A DNA stretch of 64,000 bases from Myxococcus qinghaiensis. Its GTDB lineage: Bacteria > Myxococcota > Myxococcia > Myxococcales > Myxococcaceae. How positions within the stretch are numbered: position 1 is the first letter of the stretch; the number at the start of each line of letters is the position of its first letter. Below, one piece after another: positions 47,497 to 56,585 of the stretch. The translations under genes and the position numbers were made by a program. The stretch spans positions 62,001 to 126,000 of the forward strand of contig NZ_JAKCFA010000026.1 of the NCBI RefSeq assembly GCF_024198215.1. Reading direction: 5' to 3'. The notes beneath the pieces are model-generated. The model was not told the DNA's origin, did no database searches, and was given only the letters and a program-made list of their open reading frames with translations.

Positions 47497-49374
47497 TTAG
47501 CGGCCCGCCGCACCCATGGATAGCGCCTTGAGCTTGCGCTCCAGCGCCTCCCGCTGCCCGGGGGGCTCGGCGGACTCGGGGTCCAACGACAACACCTCCA
47601 GCGCCCGGCGCCACGCACCGGCGGCATCCGCGCTCCGAGCCGCGCGCTGGTAGGCGTCTCCCAGGTGCTCCAGGATGACCGGCTCGTCCGGCGCCAGCGA
47701 CGACGCGCGCTCCAGCGCCTCCACCGCGCGCGGATAGTCCCCCCGCCGGAAGTAGACCCAGCCCAGGGAATCCAGGAAGGCACCGTTGTCGGGACGCAGC
47801 TCCAGCGCGCGGAGCACCAGCCGCTCCGCCTCGTCCAGGTCTCGGCCTGTCTGAGCCAGCAGGTAGCCCAGGAAGTTGAGGGCGGCGGCGTGGTCCGGCT
47901 CCACCTCCAGCACGGCCCGCATGCGCGCCTGCGCCCCGGCCAGGTCCCCCTGGCGCTCGAAGGCGGCGCCCTGCACATACAAGAGGGCCTGGTCCTTGGG
48001 CGCGCGAGTCACGGCTTCACGCAGCAGGGCCAGTGCCTCCGCGCCCCGGTTCTGACGCTGGAGCGTGCCGGCGAGCGCGTCATACAGCGCGGCGGAGGGG
48101 CCTTGCGCCAGGCCCTCCTTCAGCACGGACTCGGCGCGCGCGGCCGCCCCGCTGCGCTCCAGCGCACGGGCGTACTGCGCACGCACCTCCAGGTCCGACG
48201 GGGCCTCCTGGAGCGCGGCGCGCAGGAGCGCGAGGGCCCGGGGATGCTGCCCCGCGAGCGACAGGCACCGGGCGCGGCGCACGCGGGCATCGGCGAAGAC
48301 GTCGGAGCTCTCGGGCACGGCCTCGAAGGCCTGCGCCGCGTCGGCGAAGCGCCGCAGACGCTCGTGCACCAGGCCCGCGTAGTAGGCCAGCCGGGGCTCG
48401 TCGCCACTGGCCGCGCGGGCGGACTCCAGCACCTCCACGGCGGCGGCGGGCTCGCGCTCGGCCAGGTAGCTGAAGGCCACTCGCACCGCCGTCTCGGGCT
48501 CGCCGGAGAGCGACAGGAGCCGGTCGAAGTACGCCCGGGCCCGCACCACGGAGCCCGCCTTCAGCGCCGAGCGCCCCGCGGACATCAACACCTCCTGGCT
48601 GTCCGGCTCGCGCTCCAGGGCCCGGGCCAGGGTCTCCTCCGCGCGGCCGGGCCGCCCCGTCTCCTCGTACAGCTTCGCCAGCGTGCCCAGCACCTCCACG
48701 TCGCCCGGATCTCTCGAGGCGGCCTCCGTCAGCAGGCGCTCGGCCCGGTGCGTGTCACCGCGCTCCGCCAGGGCCAGCCCCAGGCGTCGGTAGCCGGAGG
48801 CCTCGCCCGGCAGCGCCCGCGCGAGGGACTCCACCACCTTCACCGCCTCGGCCGGAGCGCCGGACTCCATGTAGAGCTGCGCGAGGACGAGGTAGGCCTC
48901 GGGCTCGCGAGGCTTGAGGGCGATGGCCCGACGCAGGTGCAGGCGCGCCCGGGTGAAGCGGCCCGACTCCAGCAGCACGCGCCCCAGCATGGCGTGGGCC
49001 GGGTAGTACGCGGAGGAGCGCTCCACGGCGCGGCGCAGCTCCTGCTCCGCCTTGTCGAGGTCCCCCAGCCGGGCGTACTCCTCCGCCAGTCGGGTGAGCA
49101 GCAGGGGGTGGCCGTCATCCGTGGCCAGGGCCAGACGCAGCGCATCCACGGCGCCGCGATGGTCCCCTGCATGGTGCAGCAGCCGCGCGCGCAGGTACTG
49201 GGAGTAGCTCGCGGACGAGGAGAACGCCCCCTCGTCCGAGGCCGCCGCGTCCATCGCCTCCCGCATCGCCTCCCGGTCCACGCGCGGGCGCCTGGCCGGA
49301 GGGGCCGCGGCGAGGGCTCCGGGCTCCCACAGGGCGGCAAGCAGCACGACGGCGAGGAGGCGAGAGGGGCTCAC
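47497..49374 (-). CDS. Exported TPR-repeat protein
   Basis: This 625-residue protein has a signal peptide (SPSRLLAVVLLAALWEPGALA) and then about 14-16 consecutive TPR-like units to the C-terminus. Clear ones are DLDKAEQELRRAVERSSAYY, RFTRARLHLRRAIALKPREP, RPGRAEETLARALEREPDSQ and DYPRAVEALERASSLAPDEP. It is probably periplasmic or at the outer membrane and would serve as a protein-interaction scaffold. The start is GTG. It lies 43 bases downstream of the sgmT stop and 12 bases before the hydrolase gene. Confidence 0.85.
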   Translation of the reverse strand: MSPSRLLAVVLLAALWEPGALAAAPPARRPRVDREAMREAMDAAASDEGAFSSSASYSQYLRARLLHHAGDHRGAVDALRLALATDDGHPLLLTRLAEEYARLGDLDKAEQELRRAVERSSAYYPAHAMLGRVLLESGRFTRARLHLRRAIALKPREPEAYLVLAQLYMESGAPAEAVKVVESLARALPGEASGYRRLGLALAERGDTHRAERLLTEAASRDPGDVEVLGTLAKLYEETGRPGRAEETLARALEREPDSQEVLMSAGRSALKAGSVVRARAYFDRLLSLSGEPETAVRVAFSYLAEREPAAAVEVLESARAASGDEPRLAYYAGLVHERLRRFADAAQAFEAVPESSDVFADARVRRARCLSLAGQHPRALALLRAALQEAPSDLEVRAQYARALERSGAAARAESVLKEGLAQGPSAALYDALAGTLQRQNRGAEALALLREAVTRAPKDQALLYVQGAAFERQGDLAGAQARMRAVLEVEPDHAAALNFLGYLLAQTGRDLDEAERLVLRALELRPDNGAFLDSLGWVYFRRGDYPRAVEALERASSLAPDEPVILEHLGDAYQRAARSADAAGAWRRALEVLSLDPESAEPPGQREALERKLKALSMGAAGR

Positions 49375-49417
49375 GCGAGACGAAGTCTAGCGCGGCCCCA
49401 GCCCGCGTGCAGGTGCC

Positions 49418-51925
49418 TCAGGTCACCTCGGGGGGAGGCGCGCCCAGCTTCTCCAGCAGCTTCTCCACCGGGTCGCTGTCCTGGCTCACGTCCGCCACCG
49501 CCGAGCGGTACTCGGTGTCCGTCGCCTTCTCCACATCCGGAATCAACCGGCTGATGACGTTGCGCGCCGCCTCCGCGTTGCACTCGGGCAGAACGACGAC
49601 GAAGACGCCTCCGCCCAGGTGGGAGATGGCATCCGGGTGACGCACCCGCTTGCGGATGACGTCCGCGATGTTGGCGGGCACCGGGTCCACGGGGCGGTCC
49701 GGCCGCAGCACCGCCAGGCTCAGGGCCCGGTGGTAGCGCCGGCTGCGCGCCAGCTCCTGCTCCAGCCGCATCAGCAGGCCGCGCCGGTCATGAAGGCCCG
49801 TGGCGGGGTCGCTGCCCGTGCGACGCTGGAGTGACGAGCCCTCCTGATGCTCACGCTCCCCCTGGCGCAGCTTGAGCGCGCGGTCCGTGCGGTTGAGCAG
49901 TTCCACCGCGTTGAACGGCTTGCTCATGTAGTCCACGGCGCCCAGGTTGAGCGCGCGGACCTTCTCCGCCACGCCCTGGTGCGCGGACAGCAGGATGACG
50001 GGGATGTGCGCCGTGTCGGACGACGACTTCAGCGCCATGGCGGCGTCCAGGCCGTCCAGCTTGGGCAGGAAGACGTCCATGACAATCAGGTCCGGCCGCT
50101 GGGCACGCGCCCGGGCCAGGCCCTCCGCGCCGTCGCGCGCCACCTCCACGCGGTACTTCGAGCGCAGCACCTCCGAGAGCACGGCGGCGATCTCCGGCTC
50201 GTCCTCCACCACGAGGACGCGCGGCTGCTCGTGCACACTGGTCGCCGCGACGGGTGGACGCGGGTTGCGCGGCGCCTCCTGCGCGAGCGGCAGCGTGAAG
50301 ACGAAGAGGCAGCCATGCTCCGGCGGGCTCTCGGCCCAGATCTCCCCGCCGTGCAGCTCCACGAACTCCTTGCAGATGGCGAGCCCCAGCCCCGTGCCCT
50401 TGCCACCGTGCCGGTAGCGGTCGAACACCAGGTGCAGTTCGTCCTGGGGGATGCCGACGCCGTCGTCCTGCACGCAGACCTTGGCCGCGTCACCGTCCGG
50501 ACGACCCAGGCGCCGGGTGGACACGACGACTTCGCCCGCGTCCCGTGCGTGGTGGATGGCGTTGGTGATGAGGTTCTGCAGCACCTCGTGCAGCTTCACC
50601 TCGTCGCCGATGAGCATCAGGCTGTCGGGGCAGTCCGCGCGCAGCGACACCCCGCGCTCGGCGGCCAGGATCTCCAGCTCGTTGACGGCGTCGCGGCACA
50701 GCTGCGCGACGTCCAGCACGCGCGGCTCGATGGACAGCCGAGCCGCCTCGCCCTTGCCCTTCTCCAGCAGGGATTCGACGAGACCGAGGATCTTCTTGCC
50801 CTGGCGAATCATCGCCTCGGCGGACTGCTTCTGCTGGGACTCCAGCGGTCCTTCCAGGAGAAGCCGTCCGTGTCCCAGCAGCACCTGGAGCGGGGCGCGC
50901 AGGTCGTGGCTGACCACCGCGATGATCTCATCCTTGAGGCGGTTGAGCTCCTTGAGCCGGCGGTTGGCCTCGAGCAGCTCGTGGTAGCGCTCCACGTAGG
51001 CCATCTCCAGGTCTTCGCGCTTCTTCTTCACCGCGGTGTGGAGCCGCGCATTGCGGATGGAGTTGGCCAGCACGCCGGCCACGGCCTGGGTGAACTCCTG
51101 CTCGTCGCGCCCGAAGGACGCGTCCATGCGCGAGACGCGCAGGAACAGCGCGCCCAACAGGTCGTCCTGACAGATGAGCGGCTGCACCAGGATGGACTTC
51201 ACGCCCAGCGGGACGAGCGACGTGCGCACCTCCGCCATGAGCGGATCCCGCTGCGCCTCCTCGATGAGCACCGGCTCCCGCGTCTCCAGCGCGCGGCGCA
51301 GCTCCGGATAGCGCGCCACCTCGATGTCCAGCTGCACGAGGCTCGGGTCCTCCTGCGTCGCCACCACCCTGCCCGTGCGGGCATGGCTTCCCTCCACCAG
51401 CACCACCGAGCACCGGTCCGTCCCGGTGACGCGGCCCACCTTGTCCACGGCGATTCGGAGGATCTCCTCCAGCTCCAGCGAGCTGGTGGCCGCCTGGGTG
51501 ATCTCCAGCAGCATCCCCATGCGCAGGCGGACGCGCTCCTCCCTGTCCCGCAACCGGCCCGCACGCAGCGCGGCCTCCAGGCGGGGCACGACTTCATCCG
51601 CGCCGCGAATCCAGTCGTCCACCGCCAGGCGCTTGAAGGCCTCCGCGGACCGGCTGCGCCCCAGGTCCACCAGCACCGGCAACCGCTGGAGGCGCTCCAC
51701 CCGACGCAGGGACTCCAGCAGCTCCGCCGCGCGCTTCGCCGTCACCGACAGCAGGACGACCTCCGGCTGCAGCGCGTCCGCCACCTCGGCCAGCCCGCTC
51801 TCCCGCTCGGCCGACGCGCAGTGGTAGCCGCTCGCGGTCAGCCGCTCCATCAAGGCGTCGCCGGACTCCTTCCCGGCCACCACCAGAACGCGTCCACGCT
51901 GATCCGCCTGCATCTCGACTCTCAC
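49418..51925 (-). CDS. sgmT: SgmT-type hybrid histidine kinase with degenerate GGDEF domain
   Basis: This 835-residue protein has, in order: a receiver-like N-terminal segment (about 10-120, no obvious phospho-Asp), a GAF domain (about 150-295), a HisKA domain with H340 in SHDLRAPLQ, a HATPase domain (about 435-548; DDGVGIP, GKGTGLGLAI), a receiver (about 568-688; phospho-Asp617, K669) and a GGDEF-like domain (about 700-835). The GGDEF motif is GGGVF, so it should lack cyclase activity, but an I-site RHPD (762-765) lies five residues before it. In M. xanthus, SgmT binds c-di-GMP through such a domain and works with DigR on extracellular matrix. The GTG at 51925 follows GAGGT. Confidence 0.88.
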   Translation of the reverse strand: MRVEMQADQRGRVLVVAGKESGDALMERLTASGYHCASAERESGLAEVADALQPEVVLLSVTAKRAAELLESLRRVERLQRLPVLVDLGRSRSAEAFKRLAVDDWIRGADEVVPRLEAALRAGRLRDREERVRLRMGMLLEITQAATSSLELEEILRIAVDKVGRVTGTDRCSVVLVEGSHARTGRVVATQEDPSLVQLDIEVARYPELRRALETREPVLIEEAQRDPLMAEVRTSLVPLGVKSILVQPLICQDDLLGALFLRVSRMDASFGRDEQEFTQAVAGVLANSIRNARLHTAVKKKREDLEMAYVERYHELLEANRRLKELNRLKDEIIAVVSHDLRAPLQVLLGHGRLLLEGPLESQQKQSAEAMIRQGKKILGLVESLLEKGKGEAARLSIEPRVLDVAQLCRDAVNELEILAAERGVSLRADCPDSLMLIGDEVKLHEVLQNLITNAIHHARDAGEVVVSTRRLGRPDGDAAKVCVQDDGVGIPQDELHLVFDRYRHGGKGTGLGLAICKEFVELHGGEIWAESPPEHGCLFVFTLPLAQEAPRNPRPPVAATSVHEQPRVLVVEDEPEIAAVLSEVLRSKYRVEVARDGAEGLARARAQRPDLIVMDVFLPKLDGLDAAMALKSSSDTAHIPVILLSAHQGVAEKVRALNLGAVDYMSKPFNAVELLNRTDRALKLRQGEREHQEGSSLQRRTGSDPATGLHDRRGLLMRLEQELARSRRYHRALSLAVLRPDRPVDPVPANIADVIRKRVRHPDAISHLGGGVFVVVLPECNAEAARNVISRLIPDVEKATDTEYRSAVADVSQDSDPVEKLLEKLGAPPPEVT

Positions 51926-52458
51926 AGTGAACCTCGCGCCGACGAATCCCGGACCGGGACTCGATGGGGAGGCTGCAAAAACCCGTTGAGTGCGTAAGGG
52001 TTCATGGTTCGGATCCCGATCATGCCGCTGATCACGTCCGTGGGCCAGAGCGGCGCACATCCGGAGACGGCGGTAACTGTGAGTGGTACCGCGGAGGCGT
52101 CATGCCCATCGTGGCTTTCCCGCAGGCACGGCGAAGGTGCTCCGGGCGGGCGCCGGGGGAAATGGGCGCGCAAAACAGCGCAGGCGGCAGAACCTTCCCA
52201 GGCCCACCGCGCATGAGCACCGGTCGCCCGGTCGGGCGCCGTCCATTCAAGCATCCTGCCGGCCGTCATCGCTTGCTCCCACCCGGTTCCGTGTTGCCCT
52301 GGCTTCGCGGACTTACCTGACCTCCGCGCACGGACACCCGGCGGCTATCACGTCACGGCCCCGTCAAGGGCGGCAATCGACGCGGGAGGGGGGTTCCGGG
52401 GGCGTTTCGGAGGGGGGATGATGCCGGGAATGGTGCGAGCGAGATAGAGTGCGGCGCC
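51926..52458. other. Long divergent spacer between sgmT and a lipoprotein gene
   Basis: These 533 bases contain no credible gene. They must hold both promoters, but I cannot place a confident -35/-10 or -24/-12 element. A GCGGTA/TACCGC hairpin with an 11-base loop lies near 52070-52092, with a GAAAGCCACG segment about 20 bases further upstream in the sgmT direction. Confidence 0.4.
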
Positions 52459-54069
52459 ATGCTCCACCCCTCCGTGACTCGGCGTGCATGGCGCACCGCC
52501 CTCGTACTCGTCTCCGGCCTGGCCACCGCTTGCGGCAATGACCCACCGCCGCCCACGCCGGATCCCCCCCAGGTCAACCTGACGGTCCCCGAGGGGAACC
52601 TCGCGGGGACGGCCCTCCCGCTCATCGTCAACGTGTCCGGCTGCGAGAAGGTCGCCACGCTGAACCTGTACGACCGGACCACCTTCCTGAAGGCGTTCCC
52701 GTACGCGAGCGGGGCGACCACGGTGGAGCTAGCGGCCGCCGACATCCCCTACGCCAACCCGCTGGTGGGAATCGCCGCCAGCCTGTCGCTCACCGCGGAG
52801 GTGGTGTGCGATGACGGGCGGAAGAACACCTCCCTGCCCCAGCCCGCCACGTTCTTCCCCGTGGCCCGGGCGGTGGATGATCCCCAGGGCCTCCAGGTCT
52901 ATTCCACCCCGCTGGCCATCGACGGCACCGGCAGCCAGATGACCTTCCTGAGCTGCGCCAAGACGACCACGGGCGGCCTGGAGACGATGTACCGCCACAA
53001 CTCGGCCGGTGGCGGGGCCACCTTGCTCCAGGTCCCCACCGTCTGCAATGCGTCCACGGTCATCACCCCGCGCAACCCGACCTCTCGCAAGCGGTGGGTC
53101 TGGACACCGGGCTATGGCGCGTTCGCCCTCGCCGACGACTTCAAGGTTTCGTCGCGCACGCCCATCGACGTCGCGGTCAATGACTTGTCCGTCATGCCCA
53201 ACGGTGACGCCATCATCCGCACCCGGACGGGCATCATCCAACGCGTCTCCCACGCCACCACGGACGGCCTGGGCATCGGCGTCACCCGGTGGGCCTACAA
53301 GCGGGACATCTCCGTCAACGACCCCATCGGCCAGCTCCTGGTGACTGGCACCGGCAAGGTGCTGGTCGCCAGCCATATCGCCTACAGCGGGAACCGCGCG
53401 GACGTCGTCGTCGAGGAGCTGGATGCCGAAACGAACGCGGCGAATGGGACGCGAATCTCGGAGGTCGTGGTCAAGGAGATCCTCAACGTCAACGCCGCCA
53501 CACCGCTTCCGGTGGGCTCTTTCAGCCCGGATGGCAGCATCCTGTACCTGGGCTTCGCCCTGCCCGAGAACAAGTCGCAGATCATCGCGTGCATCTCGAA
53601 CCTGCCGGGCTGCAACGGCAACGCCTCGAGGTGGGCCACGGACGTGCTCACCGGCCAGGTGACGCAGATCTCCACCTACGCCAACGGCAACCGCGTCGCC
53701 GCCGCGACGACCCAGCGCGTGTGGCTGCTGGACAACGCCACGGGCGTCATCCGCAACCGGGAGAACCGCTCGGTGGACGCCAACGGCGCGCTCCACGTGA
53801 AGTACCTGCTGCCGGCGCCCGCCCCTTCGACGGACCTGTTCTTCCTCAACGGGCCCGAAGCCCAGGGACAGACGGTGACGCTGCCGGTGGAGCTGGTGGG
53901 CGTGGACCAGACACCGGGCAGCGTGGCCGAGGGCCGGGAGCTGTTCCGCTACCAGGTGCCCGTCTCCATGGGCGCCGCCTTCGACGACACGAACCGGCTC
54001 TGGATGCGCACTGGGCTCAAGCTGCTCCAGCTCCAGCCGTCGTCGCAGTATCGCAGCGCCCGGCCGTAA
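52459..54069 (+). CDS. Lipoprotein of unknown function, beta-propeller-like
   Basis: This 536-residue protein has a twin-basic start and a hydrophobic segment ending LATAC, a likely lipoprotein signal with lipidated Cys25. A Pro-rich spacer (NDPPPPTPDPPQ) precedes an Ig-like beta region and then repeated strand segments (VNDLSVMPNGDAIIRTRTG, VGSFSPDGSILYLGFALPEN, DNATGVIRNRENRSVDANGA) that resemble beta-propeller blades. I do not recognise a named family. It is a single gene on the plus strand between sgmT and tlyA. Confidence 0.75.
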   Translation: MLHPSVTRRAWRTALVLVSGLATACGNDPPPPTPDPPQVNLTVPEGNLAGTALPLIVNVSGCEKVATLNLYDRTTFLKAFPYASGATTVELAAADIPYANPLVGIAASLSLTAEVVCDDGRKNTSLPQPATFFPVARAVDDPQGLQVYSTPLAIDGTGSQMTFLSCAKTTTGGLETMYRHNSAGGGATLLQVPTVCNASTVITPRNPTSRKRWVWTPGYGAFALADDFKVSSRTPIDVAVNDLSVMPNGDAIIRTRTGIIQRVSHATTDGLGIGVTRWAYKRDISVNDPIGQLLVTGTGKVLVASHIAYSGNRADVVVEELDAETNAANGTRISEVVVKEILNVNAATPLPVGSFSPDGSILYLGFALPENKSQIIACISNLPGCNGNASRWATDVLTGQVTQISTYANGNRVAAATTQRVWLLDNATGVIRNRENRSVDANGALHVKYLLPAPAPSTDLFFLNGPEAQGQTVTLPVELVGVDQTPGSVAEGRELFRYQVPVSMGAAFDDTNRLWMRTGLKLLQLQPSSQYRSARP

Positions 54070-54084
54070 CGGCCTGTGAACTCG

Positions 54085-54112
54085 CGCCGAGCGGACTCAG
54101 GGCCGCTCGGCG
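54085..54112. terminator. Hairpin at the lipoprotein/tlyA convergent junction
   Basis: Ten-base perfect arms CGCCGAGCGG and CCGCTCGGCG flank an eight-base loop that holds the tlyA stop codon. There is no T-tract. Confidence 0.5.
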
Positions 54113-54837
54113 ACGAGGAGCGCTTCGACGTTGCCAGCGGGCCCCGGCACGGGGGAGTCCATCAATCCGCGCACGGTGAGCCCCTGCTCGCGCACGAAGG
54201 CCGTCACGGTGTCGATGGCATCCTGGCGCGCGACGGCGTCCCGCACGACGCCCCCCTTGCCCACGCGGTCTGGCCCCACCTCGAACTGGGGCTTCACCAG
54301 CGCGGCCAGCAGCCCTCCTGGCTCCAGGAAGCGCAGCACGGAGGGCAGCACCTGGGTGAGCGAGATGAAGCTCACGTCGATGACGATGACGCCCACCTTC
54401 TCCGGCAGGTCCTCGTCCGTCAGGTAGCGCGCGTTGACGCGCTCACGCGAGCGCACCCGGTCATCCTTCCGGAGCTTCTCGTGGAGCTGGCCGTACCCCA
54501 CGTCGATGGCGTGGACCCGCACCGCGCCATGCTGGAGCAGGCAGTCGGTGAAGCCTCCCGTGCTCGCTCCGATGTCGGCGGCCACCTTGCCGCGCACGTC
54601 GAGCTTGAAGTGGTCGATGGCGCCCTTCAGCTTCAGCCCCCCGCGAGAGACGTACGGCAGCACCTCGCCCTTGAGGCGCAGCTCGGCCTCCACCGGAATC
54701 AGGGAGCCGGGCTTGTCCACGCGCTGGTCATCCACCACCACCAGCCCGGCGAGGATGAGCGCCTGGGCCTTGGTGCGCGACTCGGCCAGTCCACGCTCCA
54801 CCACCAGCACGTCCACCCGCTCCTTGCGAGGCTTCAC
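54097..54837 (-). CDS. tlyA: TlyA family rRNA 2'-O-methyltransferase
   Basis: This 246-residue protein has an N-terminal S4 RNA-binding domain (RVDVLVVERGLAESRTKAQA) and an FtsJ-like methyltransferase with SAM motif AADIGASTGGFTDCLL and VGVIVIDVSFISL. TlyA methylates 2'-OH groups in 16S and/or 23S rRNA and determines capreomycin sensitivity in some bacteria; the old name is haemolysin. The GTG start at 54837 overlaps the dxs stop codon as GTGA. Confidence 0.92.
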   Translation of the reverse strand: MKPRKERVDVLVVERGLAESRTKAQALILAGLVVVDDQRVDKPGSLIPVEAELRLKGEVLPYVSRGGLKLKGAIDHFKLDVRGKVAADIGASTGGFTDCLLQHGAVRVHAIDVGYGQLHEKLRKDDRVRSRERVNARYLTDEDLPEKVGVIVIDVSFISLTQVLPSVLRFLEPGGLLAALVKPQFEVGPDRVGKGGVVRDAVARQDAIDTVTAFVREQGLTVRGLMDSPVPGPAGNVEALLVAERP

Positions 54838-56585
54838 GGTTCGCTCCTCCCCAGCAGCGCCAGCGCGGCCCGCCGGAGGCCCGCCGCGTCCAGCCCGAGC
54901 TCCGCGCGCTGCACCCGCGCGTCTCCATGGGGAACGAAGGCGTCCGGCATGCCCAGCACCCGCACCCGCGCGGCGACACCGCGCTCCGCGTAGAGCTCCA
55001 GCACCGCGCTGCCCAGGCCCCCTCGCACCGTCCCCTCCTCCGCCACGACGACGGGGCCGTGGGAGGCGGCCTCCAGCAGCGCCACCTCGTCCAGCGGAGA
55101 GAGGCCCCGCGCGTCGAGCACGCTCCAACGCGGCTCATGCCTCGCGGCCTCCAGCGCTGCCAGCCCCAGCGGCCCCAGCGTCACCAACGTCAACTCCGGG
55201 CGCTCGGCGCGCACGAGCCACCGGGCACCCCGCACCGGCGCGTCCTCCACCCGGACCTCGGGCGGCGGCGCGGGCAGCGTGCCCCGGGGGAAGCGGAGCA
55301 CGGAGGGATGCGGCGCCTGGAGCGCGGTGGCGAGCATGGGGCCGAAGTCCTCCCCCACCACGGGCGCCCACAACGCGAGCCCCGGGAGCGGACGCAGCGA
55401 CGCCACGTCATAGGTTCCCTGGTGCGTGGCGCCATCCGCGCCCACCAGTCCCGCGCGGTCCACCGCGAAGACGACGGGCAGGCCCGGCAGACACACGTCG
55501 TGGATGATCTGGTCGTACGCGCGCTGCAGGAACGTGGAGTAGATGCAGCACACGGGACGCGCACCCGCGGCGGCGAGCCCCGCGCAGAAGGTGACGGCGT
55601 GCTGTTCGGCGATACCCACGTCATGGACGCGGTCCGGGAAGCGCGCCTTGAGGGCATTGAGCGCGGAGCCCTCCAGCATCGCCGGCGTCACCGCCACGAC
55701 GCGCGAGTCCCGCTCCATCGCCTCCTCGAGCGCCAAGGCGAGCGCCTCGCTGTACGTGCGCTGGCCACCGCGCGAGCGCACCAGCTTGCCGTCGCGCCAC
55801 TCGTACGGGCCCATGGCATGGCCACGCGTCTGCGCGTCCGCCTCCGCGGGAGGGAATCCCTTGCCCTTGAGCGTGAGCGCGTGGACCACCACCGGACGGG
55901 ACGACGCGCGGGCCTCCCGCAGCGCGTGCATCAGCGCGCCCAGGTCGTGCCCGTCCACCGGCCCCAGGTAGGTGAAGCCCAGGCCCTGGAAGAAGTCGCG
56001 CGCGCCTCGGGTGCGCAGCAGCGAGGGAATGGCGCCCACGTTGGCGCTGATGGACATCTGGTTGTCGTTGAGCACCACGACGAGCGGCAGGTGACTGCCT
56101 CCCGCATTGTTGAGGCCCTCGAAAGTCAGCCCGCCGGTGAGGCCTCCATCCCCGAGCACCGCCACCACGTGGCCCCGGTGGCCCATCATCCTGCGGCCCT
56201 CCAGCAGCCCCAGCGCCGCCGACACGGCCGTGCACGAGTGGCCAGCCAGGAGCGCGTCGTGCGGACTCTCACGCGGGTCCAGGAAGGGCGCCACGCCGCC
56301 GGCCTGCCGCAGCGTGTGCATCCGCTCGCGCCGCCCGGTGAGCAGCTTGTGCGCGTACGTCTGGTGGCCCACGTCGAACAGGATGGCGTCGGTGGGCGAG
56401 TGGAAGACTCGGTGCAGCGCGACGATGAGCTCCACCGCTCCCAGCGAGGCGCCCAGGTGGCCGCCCACCTTCCCGCAGATGGAGATGATGTCCTCGCGGA
56501 GCTCCTCGCAGAGCCGTGGCAGCTCCGCTTCGGGAAGCGCCCGCATGTCTGTCGGAGAGGCGATGCGTTCCAGCAACCCCGGCAT
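54834..56585 (-). CDS. dxs: 1-deoxy-D-xylulose-5-phosphate synthase
   Basis: This 583-residue thiamine-diphosphate enzyme condenses pyruvate and glyceraldehyde-3-phosphate, the first step of the MEP isoprenoid pathway. It has DVGHQTYAHKLLTGR, the cofactor motif GDGGLTGGLTFEGLNNAG, DVGIAEQHAVTFCAGLA with the catalytic Glu, and DRAGLVGADGATHQGTYDV. It is roughly 40 residues shorter than typical Dxs. The ATG shares one base with the ispA stop codon (TGATG). The tight ispA–dxs–tlyA order is common. Confidence 0.95.
   Translation of the reverse strand: MPGLLERIASPTDMRALPEAELPRLCEELREDIISICGKVGGHLGASLGAVELIVALHRVFHSPTDAILFDVGHQTYAHKLLTGRRERMHTLRQAGGVAPFLDPRESPHDALLAGHSCTAVSAALGLLEGRRMMGHRGHVVAVLGDGGLTGGLTFEGLNNAGGSHLPLVVVLNDNQMSISANVGAIPSLLRTRGARDFFQGLGFTYLGPVDGHDLGALMHALREARASSRPVVVHALTLKGKGFPPAEADAQTRGHAMGPYEWRDGKLVRSRGGQRTYSEALALALEEAMERDSRVVAVTPAMLEGSALNALKARFPDRVHDVGIAEQHAVTFCAGLAAAGARPVCCIYSTFLQRAYDQIIHDVCLPGLPVVFAVDRAGLVGADGATHQGTYDVASLRPLPGLALWAPVVGEDFGPMLATALQAPHPSVLRFPRGTLPAPPPEVRVEDAPVRGARWLVRAERPELTLVTLGPLGLAALEAARHEPRWSVLDARGLSPLDEVALLEAASHGPVVVAEEGTVRGGLGSAVLELYAERGVAARVRVLGMPDAFVPHGDARVQRAELGLDAAGLRRAALALLGRSEP

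Noticed and set aside
52060-52140. Possible c-di-GMP (GEMM) riboswitch upstream of sgmT
   Set aside because: On the minus strand there is GAAAGCCACG followed by a GCGGTA/TACCGC hairpin, faintly like the GEMM 3' half, but the core GCAAAGCC and the first half of the aptamer are missing. A covariance-model search would be decisive.
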